From assembly GCA_009869945.1 (NCBI GenBank), contig WIXG01000473.1, positions 1 through 52,097 of the forward strand: a stretch of 52,097 nt of DNA. The letters are read 5' to 3'. Below the pieces are notes generated by a model. That model was not told where the DNA came from, ran no database searches, and worked only from the letters and a program-made list of their open reading frames with translations. Made by a program: the position numbers and the translations under genes. Shown here in pieces: positions 32,947-43,748 of the stretch; the stretch's first letter is position 1, and every line of letters begins with the position of its first letter. Source of the DNA: Mesaphorura yosii. Taxonomy: Eukaryota > Arthropoda > Collembola > Poduromorpha > Tullbergiidae.

Positions 32947-33956
32947 CTTGAACGGAACGAAAAGGAAATGCGAATACGAATTTGGTCTGATGCGCGACAG
33001 GAAACGAACCGAGTTTTTATAGCAAGTCCCAGCTTCAGACTGGTGGAATTTTGCATCTGGACGTCTGGCTCTCTCTGACGACGTTCTCTTGCGATGGCGG
33101 CGACATTGGCGAAATTGGCGTCTCGGTTCAAGATCACGGCGATCATTAATCAAACTTTGTACTTCGCGAAACTCCGATCGGCAGTCTCAAACCAGGCAAT
33201 TCATGCGTGAAAACCTTTCTACTGTATGCGTGTGTGTGCTCATTTTTGTTTCTCTCTTTGAACGACTTTCTCAGATGCAAGCGCATCAAATTAGAATTTT
33301 GGTTTTTTATCAATGTCAAAAAGCTAAATCGCAAGCAATTCAACTCAAGAACTAAATTGGAATTGACATTTATTAGCTGACGGCTGATTAATTGTCGGTA
33401 ATATTTGCGCATAATTTGAATTGCCTAATGATTTAATAAATTGGATTAGCAGTGAGTGTCAGTTTGGTTGTGAAACTCCTTCGCAACATTTTAAGAATGA
33501 CCATCATTTCTACAAACTTTCGTCTTGTCAATTTATTAACTAATTATCCACGAGTTTTTCGTCAATCTTAACTGACTTATCGATGCTCGAAAGAACTTCA
33601 AATGTGTCCAGCTTCTGGAGCGAAGTCAGTGAAGTGTGAAGGTCAGTTCATTAATAACGATCAGCATGAGTGAAGTGCAAATATGGAAAATCCGATGCCA
33701 AAAGCAGCTTTGCCACTGCCAGCGGCAAGAACGCGCCCAGAACAGAGCCATTACTCAGAAAATCGGCAGCGTGGAACAGAATTCATTTGGAAGTGTCATC
33801 CCGGCAGATTGTTAAAGGTCAGACTACTTCAGAGAAGACGCCATATAAAAAGACAGCCCTACCTGGGCCTTGGAGTTTGATTTACATTTTCAGATACAAA
33901 AGTGACGGATTAGCGATTTGTGAGTCCGAGAAACAGAGACTAAGCAGCTGGATAAA
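32947..33956. promoter_or_regulatory. Shared region between the two divergent receptors
   Basis: About 1 kb between the start codons of the two gustatory receptor genes. It must hold both promoters. Short frames on either strand have no domain. Confidence 0.45.
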
Positions 33957-35634
33957 ATGAATTCAGACATCTTCGCCCTCTCAGAACATAACTCGAGTAC
34001 CGACTTGGAAAATTTCCGAAACCGGAACAAAGCTATCCAGGTCCCGAAGATCGTACTTGTATCGAAGGAGCCAATTTACAAGAACATGGCCATGGGCCCA
34101 AGCACCGGCGACTGTCTTTGCAAATCGATTGCTCCACTGATCAAACTGGCACAGATCTTTGGTGTTGTCCCGTTGGTCAACAATTCCACTCACGACCAGG
34201 GTGTGGGCAAGCAAGACGTAGGCGGTCAACAGTGCGTCTTCAGCTTCAGATTCTCTTCACTCCCAAATCTGACCAACTACTTGTCGCTTGCGCTGTACGC
34301 TTTCTCCGTCTTCTGGTGCTACTTGTACTACCGGGACACGTTGGTCGACGACTTCCAAGGCACGGATCTCTACGCTCATGAATTCAAGGTCGACACAACC
34401 GTCGTGGCAGGAACAGTCATCGTGCTAGTCTTCAGGCTCAAGTACGAGTCTTTCATCAAATGCGTGCGGGTTCTCAGCTCGGTGTGGAGCAGCCTGGACG
34501 GAATTGGCCTGTCAGGCGATGACGACGGCGCCGACGATGAAGAAATACGCCCGGACTTCGTCTCGAGGCTCTCCACGCCTGGTTTTCTCTCGAAAATCGG
34601 GGCTGCCCTCATTTGCTTGAATGTTCTCCTCTCTGCACTCGTCGGGACCTTTCGATTCGGGGCCCGCTACTCGCTTCTCGAGTCACCGACGCTGTACATC
34701 GTCCAGGTGCTTGCGCTGTCTGGACTCACTGCCCTCCAGCAGTGCACCGCCTTCGGTTTCGCTATGCTGTGCTGGATCACGAAATCCCTCTTCCTCAAGC
34801 TGAGCGAGAAGCTTCGGGTTGAGTTGGGCACCCGCAAGATTTCTGGACACAAACTGGAGCAGATTCGCCTCCTTCACAATGCGCTCTGCAAATCCAACAA
34901 GTATTTGTCCAGTTACTTTGGTCTCCCGGTGCTGGGCATCTGCTGTACAGGCGTCATTGCGATTACGTGCGGGATCTACAATTTCATATTCAGCGAAGAG
35001 ACGCTTTTCGATGGAGGCTTCGATGAGCAGCTGAGCATCAAGAAACTGTATTACATCATGTTCGTCTTTGAAATGTACTTTGCGGTGCTGGCGATTGGAT
35101 TGATTCTGGTCTCGGGGCAAATGCTGAGCAATTCGGTATGACGTATGATATAAGATTCGAAAGTCTATAGTCTAGCCGGTGTAATGTTCTCACTCATACC
35201 GGCTAAAATCTGTAAAAACTAAGCGTGTAAATGGCACGGCGCAACGTTTCGTTTCAGGTTTCTTCGTGCATTGATGCGATTCATGAATGTACCCTTGTGG
35301 ATTTGGATGAAAAATCGGAGTTTCAGGTACAATAGTGAAATCGTAAAAATTTTACGCCTTCTGTGCAATTTTTTCTGAAATACGTGCATGGATTCGTCGA
35401 TTCATGCTCTTTGTGTTTTAGGTCATGGTTTGCCTGCAGTCAATCAAGGCATCGAGCGGGAAGCTCACGGCGAGCAACATGGCGACGATTGGAATGGGAT
35501 TCATTGCCTCGGCCGTGACCAACACGACCACGTACATTCTCGTCCTGCTCCAATTTAGGCTGGGCGGAAACGACGACGACGCTGTGACCGATGAAGCTGC
35601 AACCGCAATCGCAACTACTTTCAATCCAAATTAA
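33957..35634 (+). CDS. Gustatory receptor 2 (seven-transmembrane chemoreceptor)
   Basis: Three exons: 33957-35135, 35258-35326 and 35422-35634, all phase 0, 486 residues. A cytoplasmic N-terminus of about 100 residues is followed by helices such as LSLALYAFSVFWCYLYY, TTVVAGTVIVLVFRL, GAALICLNVLLSALVG, TLYIVQVLALSGL, GLPVLGICCTGVIAITCG and YFAVLAIGLILVSGQML. The last exon ends in TTYILVLLQF, the gustatory receptor signature, followed by an acidic tail. The protein aligns with receptor 1 end to end: both have an intron directly after a helix ending in NS (ILANS and MLSNS). Receptor 2 has one extra intron (35327-35421), in a region where receptor 1 reads AEYQVLVFIRN and receptor 2 SEFQ-VMVCLQS, so one intron was gained or lost after duplication. 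Modality unknown. Confidence 0.9.
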
Positions 35635-35671
35635 CCTAGCATCTTAGAATTTATTGAATTCAGGCACCGCA

Positions 35672-38662
35672 CTAATTCATTGCATAGTGATTATTGTAGT
35701 TGTAATTATAGTTCATTCGCCTCTGCCCGTCCAGGCACGGACATTGGTACTCGTATCCACACGTTTGGCTGTCCACACAATACACGGTGCCCTCCCCACA
35801 AGAAAATTCGTAATGCCTGAATTGACCGTTGTACATCGACACACATTCGTGGTAGCGTCGGCAGTTTCGAGGATCCGGGTGCTTGCCTTCGGACTCGCAG
35901 CGAAATCTGTTTGAGGCCGGGTGTTCAGGCCGTGGAGGAGACTCCTCAGTTGTGGTGGTCGGAGGACTCGGTTCGAAGACGTCCACGTGGTACGTAGCGG
36001 TGGCTGATCCGAATTTATTTGACACGGTACACACGTAAGTGTTAGGCTCCATCACATTCTCGAGCGGCAGCGCCGAAATCGCGGTGAAGCTTTCGTCTTC
36101 AGTATCGGCTCTGCTCGCTTGAGACGCTCTCAGGGAGAGGTTTGCCTGTAAAAATGCAGGAAGGAGTCAAGGAAGGACACAGTAATGAAAGAATTTTGAC
36201 CGACCACGACCGTGCGTTTGTTTTACCTGAGCAGGTCTCCACTCGAAGAAAGGCCTGTCTTTAATCCGCCTGAACGCCGCCTCACAGACGAGATTAAAGT
36301 CTTGGCCCTTAAGAACCGTGAATTCTCTCTTCCCTTCGACAATCGCGGGTGACAAATCTTGCTGACATTTTACAAGATCCTCGTCAGAGCCGTCTTTGCA
36401 ATCGTCGTCCCCGTCACAGCGATAATTTGCTATAATACAGCGCCCATTTCCGCATTGCCACTGTGAAGAGCCGTCCCTGCTGGGGCAGCCATCGGGATTG
36501 TACTCGAAGCAGGTGATATTCTGAACCACCCCACATATTATGGTGACACCGTACGTGCATGCATACTCCTTTGACACACATTCTTCGTTTTCGCATTGAA
36601 TATAGTTGTCGTCTGGACAATCCACATCTGCTCCACAAAAAGTCAAGCGATTAATCATGGAAATATGAAATAGTAACTTAGTAAAATAGTTTCTTGTTTA
36701 CGAGTAATGTTCATCGCCCGTGTCGTGTAAATTGAACCAGAATAGTCCCATGGACCAGCGTCGCAAATGATTTCTTTCCATGTCGAATGCAGCACGACTG
36801 AAACTCCCTCTTCATCGTCTTCTATCCGACCGACCATGGCTCTGGTTCCATTTTCAAACGTCACGTACACAAAACGAGGCTGATTGATGTCACCACGCAC
36901 GTCACACATGATGCGGGCGGTCGTACCACCTTCAAATGCCTCGACATCTGCATCTGCATCTATATCTGTTTTTTCATTGACCCGCTTGATACGAAGTCCA
37001 AGTTGAGCCGGGATTGGAATTTCTCGCCAAGGTTGAGTGTCTGAAAATGAACAAGAACAATTAAACAAAAGGCGATAGCGAGAATCCTGTTGGGCTCCAC
37101 GTACAAATTTCTCCATCCAGTCCAGTAAAGTAAAACATGTAGGCCACATCGCCCACGTCCGACGCACAAACCAGTGACCCAGCTTTTGGTGGAAGGCCGG
37201 TGAGGGCCGAATAGCGGCCAATGTCGTAGCCGTCGAGTCTGTAATGGAAGGAGCTTCCACACGGAATTCCGATGTCAGCCAAACATTTCGTGAGGGCGAA
37301 TCCTTCCAGATGATTCGCGGTGAATACGGACAGGTGGACGTTCGAGCCTGGCGGTCCGGTGCACAGGGCTTTGGGAAATTCACCATTTCGGCTCACTTCA
37401 ATTCGAAGTACGTCTTCACGTATCGGATGTGATTCTGTGACCAAAACATCAACGACGTCGTTGGAGTCGGTCATGCAGCGATACTCGCCGGGGACGAGCG
37501 GATATCTGATCAATTAAGAGGATTCATTAACTAGAAACAATTAGTTAAAGTTAGATTTCGTATTTCAGACTTACTTTGTAGACTGCCTCAATTCACGCCT
37601 GCTCACAACAAAACCGATGTTCCGTACGTAATTTATGCCATGAATTTTATTGTTGCTGTCTGCAGTGAGCTGATACGTCCCAGTTTTGCTATTCTGGAAA
37701 GACAATTACAGCTTTCATCATGAATTTCAGATTTGACCTTTCTGACGACAAGACAAAGGACTGAAAGCAACAAGGTCTTCCTTACCTTCCACGACAATTT
37801 CACGTACTGATCGTACTTTGCGCTGATACACGGCACAATGACGGTTGTATCGTTTGCGAATCCATTCACAGTGCGTCCGCGACCCAGCAAGTATGGCGAT
37901 TGACCTTCGGCAAATATGTAGTACGACGTTATTCGAGAATTCCGACTCTGAGCAGCCTGCATAGGGTCATTGTCATTGGAGTCAATAGTTTCAGTGGGCA
38001 CTTGATCCTGTGCCGGGTAAATGATGTACTCCCCAGTCGCATTTGGTGACAGCAAAACTTCCACTCCAAGACGGTAAAGAATTCTTGCGCTTTCGCCTGC
38101 GCCTGCATCCTCACCATCACGAACGCTTTGCTCTTCTCTTCGTTCCCAAATACGCAGAAATTGGAGAGCGGACACACCCTTAAATCTAAACTTGGTCACG
38201 TATGTTGACAAGCATTCGATGCGGGCGTAAGGCGGAATTCGGCCGGTGGAGCGGAAAATGTCAGCTAAATACTTGTCTTTGCCTGGGGGAAGCGAACGAA
38301 TTAATCAAATATTTTGACTCAATCTTCCGAATTTTACCTTGATATGGGTCAGCAGGCTCCCCGGCGTCGAACGGGACGACAAACACGCCCGGCTCCACTT
38401 CATTGACTTCGAAATAATTGAAATTACTCTCTGGTCTGAATTGGATGGAACACACAGGAGCGTCTGCGTTTGTCAGCGAAGAAGCCGCCGCGTCGTTCCT
38501 TTCCAAGTCTTTACTTTCATTTACAGTCACATTTGTCAATGCAGCTGAAACCGATGAAGGACGCTCTTTCAACGTCTTCTTTTCTTCAACTTGAGCGTGC
38601 GCATGCGCGAAAACGCAGATCGTAAGCGCCAAAGCAATTAAAATTTGTGCACTGGAGCCCAT
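35672..38662 (-). CDS. Secreted multidomain protein: LDLa, Ig-like and chitin-binding modules
   Basis: Seven exons: 38662-38338, 38282-37786, 37693-37575, 37505-37105, 37040-36702, 36627-36227, 36145-35672; 851 residues with closed phases. The signal peptide is [20 protein letters not shown]. The first 550 residues hold several Cys-containing beta-rich segments I cannot name, with N-glycosylation sites such as NVT, NDT and NGT. Then come an LDL-receptor class A module (about 616-649: [25 protein letters not shown] with the calcium-binding acidic residues), a single Ig-like domain (about 655-745: [13 protein letters not shown] to [12 protein letters not shown], the typical Tyr-x-Cys), and a C-terminal peritrophin-A/CBM14-like module (about 770-830: [21 protein letters not shown]). 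Likely an extracellular-matrix or cuticle protein. The boundary of exons 5 and 6 has two possible donors (36702 used). Confidence 0.85.
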
Positions 38663-40546
38663 TTTGCTAGTGCAACCGTCAAAGTAATACTGAAGCGGTG
38701 CATAAACATTGTCAATTATTTTGACCTCCGATCGCATCGCACCAGCATCAACAATTCCGGCACTCGGTACTTTTGCTCTTGGCAGACAAGTTTTTTCTTC
38801 TTGGTACTGATCTTACATCACATCTTGGTGCATCATTCGTCAGAATCGGCACGGCACGACATCCAGAATCTTGAACCCGAATTTCGCTTCACATGATTAA
38901 GTGAATCATTTCATTACCAAGCTGAAGTGCATCATTGTTGTGGAGAGCAGAGCAGGTTTCTGTTGCGTCGGGTTTCACAGTTCGCTGTTCGCAGTCTCGT
39001 CGGGCCCCCTGCCGCAGGTACGGCCAGGCCACAGCCACGGGTAAGAATAAGAGTATTGACTCCTCTGTTTAGTCGAAAGCAAAGAACCAGTTTCCTAAAG
39101 CCAATTTTTTGCTGCTTGTTTTCAGCCTGGGCCAGGTCAGAAGCAACAAGAACGGGTCGATCACCATGAATTATTGCGTGCCACCGACAAGAATTAGCCA
39201 CACATTACGCAATGGAACTCTGTTTATTTTATCAGGTTTATTTGCTGATTGGGAGCAGCACCGGCACCGCCACTGCTGTCTCCCGTGTGCGATAAATTTT
39301 AATGAGGTATGGAATCTAGTGGCTGTTTAGCAGATTAAGATAGGAAATGTGAAATGTGAAATATGATTAATAGTTATCACCTAGCGCTTGCACGTATTTT
39401 ACATTTTTACACAGTTGTCAGTCGATAAATCGAAGTTCAGACTCCGAATATTGGCGGATGGGCCCTTTATGGGCATGTAAACTGCAAACGGACCGATCAT
39501 GGCCGGGCCAGGCCACAGTTGATCTCTCATTCTTATCTTCTTTGCCTGACATGGCACCACACGTGTGCTGATGGGAATGCCAATTCGGTCAGATTTTCGG
39601 TAATCTCACTCAGTTAGCAGCAGCAGGTTTTATTTTTCTTGTATGATTGATTGACTTCTGTCACTCAAATAGAATAGAAGAGAAGAGAATCGACTGAAGT
39701 TAAGTTTGGTTATTGTCTTCGCAGGAGAAAAGACGACGTGCAAAAAGCGAGAAACGGAAAGCTGTCCCTCCGCGAGAAGAAGTGAAGCATCATTTTTGGC
39801 AGCTCGACATGCAAAATATGGCAAGACGTAAGACGCAAGATTCCTTCGGTCTGCGCCTGTGGCATGATGGCATGTGGTGTGATAAGAGTAATTGCTCTCA
39901 TGGCTCGCATCTGAAATGCTTAAAGTAAACAGGCAAAGGTAAAACTCAATTATTCGCGAGTCATTAGCTGGCAAAGCACTTAACCCGGAATTGGCCTGCC
40001 TGGCCTGAATATTTGCAGTTCGCACTCGCGGTGTCCGGACGGATAATTTTTCATCTCACATCCACAAACATGCACTTCAGCTGTCGGCTGGCTTTAATTA
40101 GCTCGAATCGCAGTCAGCTTTAAATGTGTCAACTCCGGCGATTGAATAGATGTCCGTGTTTATTTATCTTTGACACCAGCAGCGCAGCGCCTTTACCAGC
40201 GTTTACATCTTCCACAAGCTTTTGTCTTAAATGAACCGAGAAATATTAACATTTATGAATTACGTGGTTGGTTGTGATTCTAGCTGTTGGCCTCGGCTTG
40301 ATTCTGGCTTCTTTGTGCTGTTTTCTGGTCCACCACAGACCCGTAGAATAGATCTGCCGAAGATCAAAACAGAAGAAATTGATCTATTTTTAGAATTCTG
40401 AACAAAAGTGAGCAGATGAGCCGATGCGGGCAGAACACATGAAGATCAGTTAATTTCTGCGATTCAACCGGCTCACAACCACAACACAATACGATCGTCG
40501 GTGCCGAACCCGCACGTCGGTGGCGGTAGTCGAATACTCGAATCAC
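38663..40546. other. Long intergenic region, no gene supported
   Basis: Nearly 1.9 kb without a domain-bearing frame. It includes purine-rich low-complexity sequence around 39670-39700 and a compact palindromic GGGCCCTTTATGGGC near 39460. It separates divergent genes and holds their 5' flanks. A small basic frame near 39713-39928 is not supported. Confidence 0.45.
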
Positions 40547-42488
40547 ATGGATCAGCAGAATGGAGCCTCGGCGTGTGCGATCTGCGCCGTGCCCTGCAAC
40601 AAATACTGCGGCAACTGCCATAAAGTTTTCTACTGCAGTGGCGAGCACCAGAAACAAGATCGGAAGCAGCACAAGCCTGTCTGCTTCCCGATTCAGGTCG
40701 TCACGTACCCCGGAAAGGGGCGGTGCGTAGTCGCAACGCGGGCAATCAAGCCTGGGGAGCTCATACTCAAAGACGAGGAGCTGATGTCTGCGCCGAATGG
40801 AAACACGCTCTGCACGCTGCCTCAATTCCGTCCAATGTGCCTCAGTTGCTTCAAAATCCTGAGCTCCAAGCTGGAGTGCAATTACAGCTGCTCAGTTTGC
40901 GGGTGGCCGGTTTGTGATGCGGATTGTGAGAAGGTAGCTATTCAACTTTAAGTATTGACTAATAAATTGTTTTAAGTCTTTGGACAGCCGTTCTAATGAA
41001 ATTTTATGGTTCCAGGATCCCAAACACGCCAATTACGAGTGTCCGATCTTCGCTCGAATCAAACTGGCGCCGTTCACAAAGGCAACGGAGTACGACAACG
41101 TGAAAGTCCTTCGTGCACTGCTGCTCAGTGAAACCAACCCCCAGAAGTGGGCCCAGCTGCAGGAACTCGAGTCACACGAAGTGCTCCGGGAGAAACTTCC
41201 AAATTGCCAAAGAAAGACATTTGAGACTGTGATGTTCATCCGACAAACGTGCGGGCTCCAGCAGTTTGACTACAAAATCATCAATTTTGTGGTCGGAGTC
41301 TTTCGTGTCAATGCTTTCGGAAACCACAACTGGCCATTGGCAAAGAGCGGGTCATCGGGTTTCCGGTAAGTGCAAAATTGGTACATTGGGCGCTTTTTAT
41401 CTCGTCGGCAGATGCAAATTTGCTTTTCGCATCCTCGCAGGGAAGGAACTTTCTTATTCTTCTGGAGCAGTCTCTTTGCCCACAACTGCATTCCAAATAC
41501 GCGCAGTTTCCTGACCCAAGAGCGGTCGAGCCCTCACAATAACAACAAGAATGACACGTACTTCTTGAAGCACCTCCTGGCGACGGTTGACATCGAAGCC
41601 GGAGACGAGATCGTGATTTCCTACATCGAGACGCGGCAGGGCACCGTCGAACGACGAAATATTCTGAAACGCGGCTACCATTTCCAGTGCACTTGCGGAC
41701 GCTGCTCAGACCCGACCGAGTACGGACTCAATTTCTCTGCCGTCAGATGCAGGGCTTGTCAATCAGGCTACTTGCTCCCACACAATCCTCTCGACGCCAA
41801 GTCCGTCTGGAGCTGCGACAAGTGCAGGGTTGAAGTCTACTGGGAGGAGATCTTCAACACGGTCGAGGAAGTGCAGAAGGCAGTGGAGGCGGCGAAGAAG
41901 AAGCACGATGACAACTTTCCAGAGAATGTGCGGGAGCTGGAACAAGTGCGGGCACAATTCATTGGGAAAGCCGTGCACGAGAATCATTGGCAGATCGTCG
42001 AGCTGGAGTACGACATATTAAAATATGCAAGGAATGCGTTCTTGGACTGTTTCGGCAATGGACAAAGCAGTACTGACCTTTCTCCAGATACGCTGAAAAA
42101 GTGGAAGCAGTATCTGACCGACAGCGTAGAGTTTACGACAGAAATCACAAATCATTGCTTGGACATCGCGCAAATTCTCAGGCCGGGCCTGAGCATATTT
42201 CGAGGGTGTCTCCTATTTGCACTCGCGCAGTGTAAATTCATTGCGTACTCCAAAGCAATCAAGTCAGGGTCGGGAACCGGTCCCGACGTCGACGGAGGGA
42301 CTGCCTGCACAGGGAAACTTTGCCAGTTAAAATTGGACCTTCTGAAAGTGACCGAAGACGCGAAACAGATTCTAGTCATTGAACCAGTGGGAAGTGAAGA
42401 GCACAGAATCGCGACAGAAATGCACGACGTGATTTTGACAAATGTGAAGAGATTAGACCAAGATTTGTATTTTCTGACGGAGAAATAA
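40547..42488 (+). CDS. SET and MYND domain protein (SmydA-like)
   Basis: Three exons: 40547-40933, 41016-41365, 41441-42488; 594 residues, phases close. N-terminal MYND finger at residues 10-46 (C-x2-C ... C-x2-C, FYCSGEHQKQD, HKPVC), then a split SET domain: GKGRCVVATRAIKPGELIL, a long insert (about 80-245), the cofactor/substrate motif AHNCIPNT (about 259-266), then DIEAGDEIVISYIE, and post-SET CTCGRCSDPTE. The rest is the helical C-terminal region of arthropod SMYD proteins. SMYD proteins methylate lysines of histone and other proteins in nucleus and cytoplasm; arthropod SmydA members form a large, partly uncharacterised clade. Catalytic activity is not proven: the NHxCxPN core is present as HNCIPN, slightly changed. 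The stop codon lies inside the AATAAA at 42485. Confidence 0.9.
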
Positions 42489-42490
42489 AA
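42485..42490 (+). terminator. Poly(A) signal containing the SMYD stop codon
   Basis: The last codons are GAG AAA TAA and the TAA is the centre of AATAAA, so the 3' UTR would be only 10-30 bases. Confidence 0.45.
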
Positions 42491-42545
42491 GACAAGCATG
42501 CAATCAATAATGCATTGATGCTAATCACTATTATAAAATGTTGAT

Positions 42546-42551
42546 TTTATT
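42546..42551 (-). terminator. Poly(A) signal of BET1
   Basis: TTTATT on the plus strand (AATAAA on the minus strand) 34 bases beyond the BET1 stop, facing the SMYD signal about 56 bases away. Confidence 0.5.
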
Positions 42552-42584
42552 ACGCAACAACGCAGCGCAAATACGATTGACTTT

Positions 42585-42986
42585 TTAGAAGAGTAGCAAC
42601 CACATCATGACAAAGATGAACAGTGAAAATAGAATCAGGTACAGAGTGACATTGTGCTGAGATCCAGACGAAAGGCGGCCCTTGACGTGGTTCATGGCTT
42701 TTGTCAGGGCTCCGCCGAGAACGGCGCCCCATTCGCTGCCCATGTCCTGAAGCGCTCCGTTTTGCACTCGGATTTCCGTCCCAATTTCAATTGTTACGTG
42801 TTTGAGGTCATGGATCTTGCTCCGAAGCTCATCTTGGAGGCGGGTATTCTCCGATTCGAGCGCTTCGTCCAAACCAAGATGTCCAGGGGCTGGTGCAGTG
42901 GTTCCTCGATCGCGGAGACCGTCTGCACTATCCACACTTCGAACAGGCATCGACATTGGCAGGACAGGATTCATCTTGTTCATCAT
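42585..42986 (-). CDS. Bet1: BET1-like Golgi SNARE
   Basis: 134-residue type of frame, start taken at the ATG at 42986 (MMNKMNPVLPM); a first non-coding exon is suggested by an acceptor (tgtttacag) 15 bases upstream. The product is a Qc-SNARE driving ER-to-Golgi vesicle fusion. The SNARE helix runs from ENTRLQDELRSKIHDL through HVTIEIGTEIRVQNGALQDM to GGALTKAMNHVK, and orthologues have EENERL.e.LRsKv..lK.lsIeIG.Ev..QN..L. The C-terminal anchor is LYLILFSLFIFVMMWLLLF, right at the end, a tail-anchored topology. The central zero-layer glutamine is in VQNG. It is tail to tail with the SMYD gene, 96 bases between stop codons. Confidence 0.93.
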   Translation of the reverse strand: MMNKMNPVLPMSMPVRSVDSADGLRDRGTTAPAPGHLGLDEALESENTRLQDELRSKIHDLKHVTIEIGTEIRVQNGALQDMGSEWGAVLGGALTKAMNHVKGRLSSGSQHNVTLYLILFSLFIFVMMWLLLF

Positions 42987-43748
42987 CTTCAAGTCGGGGA
43001 ACTGTAAACACAGAATTAATTCTGATTAGCCTAGCCAAAACGCGACAGGATAGCGCACACTCGACTACGAGAAAGATTGGCTTACTTTACTTACTGATTC
43101 TGCGGTTGATCATATTTCAAATATTTCAATCGACTAATTCCAGCAGATTGGAGTCGGACTCGAGATTCCTTGTCTTCACAGTGCCAGTAGGATTTCATGA
43201 CGGCCAGACACTGAACAAGTGATAACTGCCGATTGGAAGAACGAATTGGATAACTGATAGGAAATGATAATTTCTACTTGCAAATTCGCACAAGAATCTT
43301 GACTTCGTAAAAAGATTTCTTGATTCGTCGATGTTAAGCAAGAGCAACGACAGATCATATCTTCTTCACTACTCATACGGCTTGCCGCACTTGTTCGGAA
43401 TTGGTTCGACTGCGCAGAGTCAGATCATATGACAAGCTTAAATTACAATACTACAGAGATTGCATACTGCATCCCGTCTCCAATGCAGATTCTACTTGTA
43501 CTCTTACTTACTTACATAAAAAGGTACATGCTACTGTTGTTATTGCTGGTTTGACAATTTAAATTCACGTATTCACCTTTCCAGTTTACAATTAACTGCA
43601 ATTAACCAGTCAAAAGGCCAGCTCCGCCAAGGGCTTGGCTTATGCTGGTGTCAAGAGACTGAAGTATTACGACTTGTGTTCATTGATTTCGATTATGTTT
43701 CCTAAACTCTAATGTTCCATTGGCGTGAGGGTACAGGTGAAAGTGAAG
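42987..43748. other. Between BET1 and ANKRD50
   Basis: No coding frame supported. It holds the 5' flanks of both genes, including a splice acceptor (gggtacag, about 43733) 16 bases before the ANKRD50 ATG, so an upstream untranslated exon is likely. Confidence 0.4.

Noticed and set aside
32947..33153. Upstream extension of the gustatory receptor 1 reading frame to 33153
   Set aside because: The frame is open, but residues before MSSANNSIL are Arg-rich and unlike receptor N-termini; the start at 32946 gives a normal length.
39713..39928. Basic 71-residue open frame in the long intergenic region
   Set aside because: No ATG context, domain or splicing; one such frame is expected by chance in 1.9 kb.
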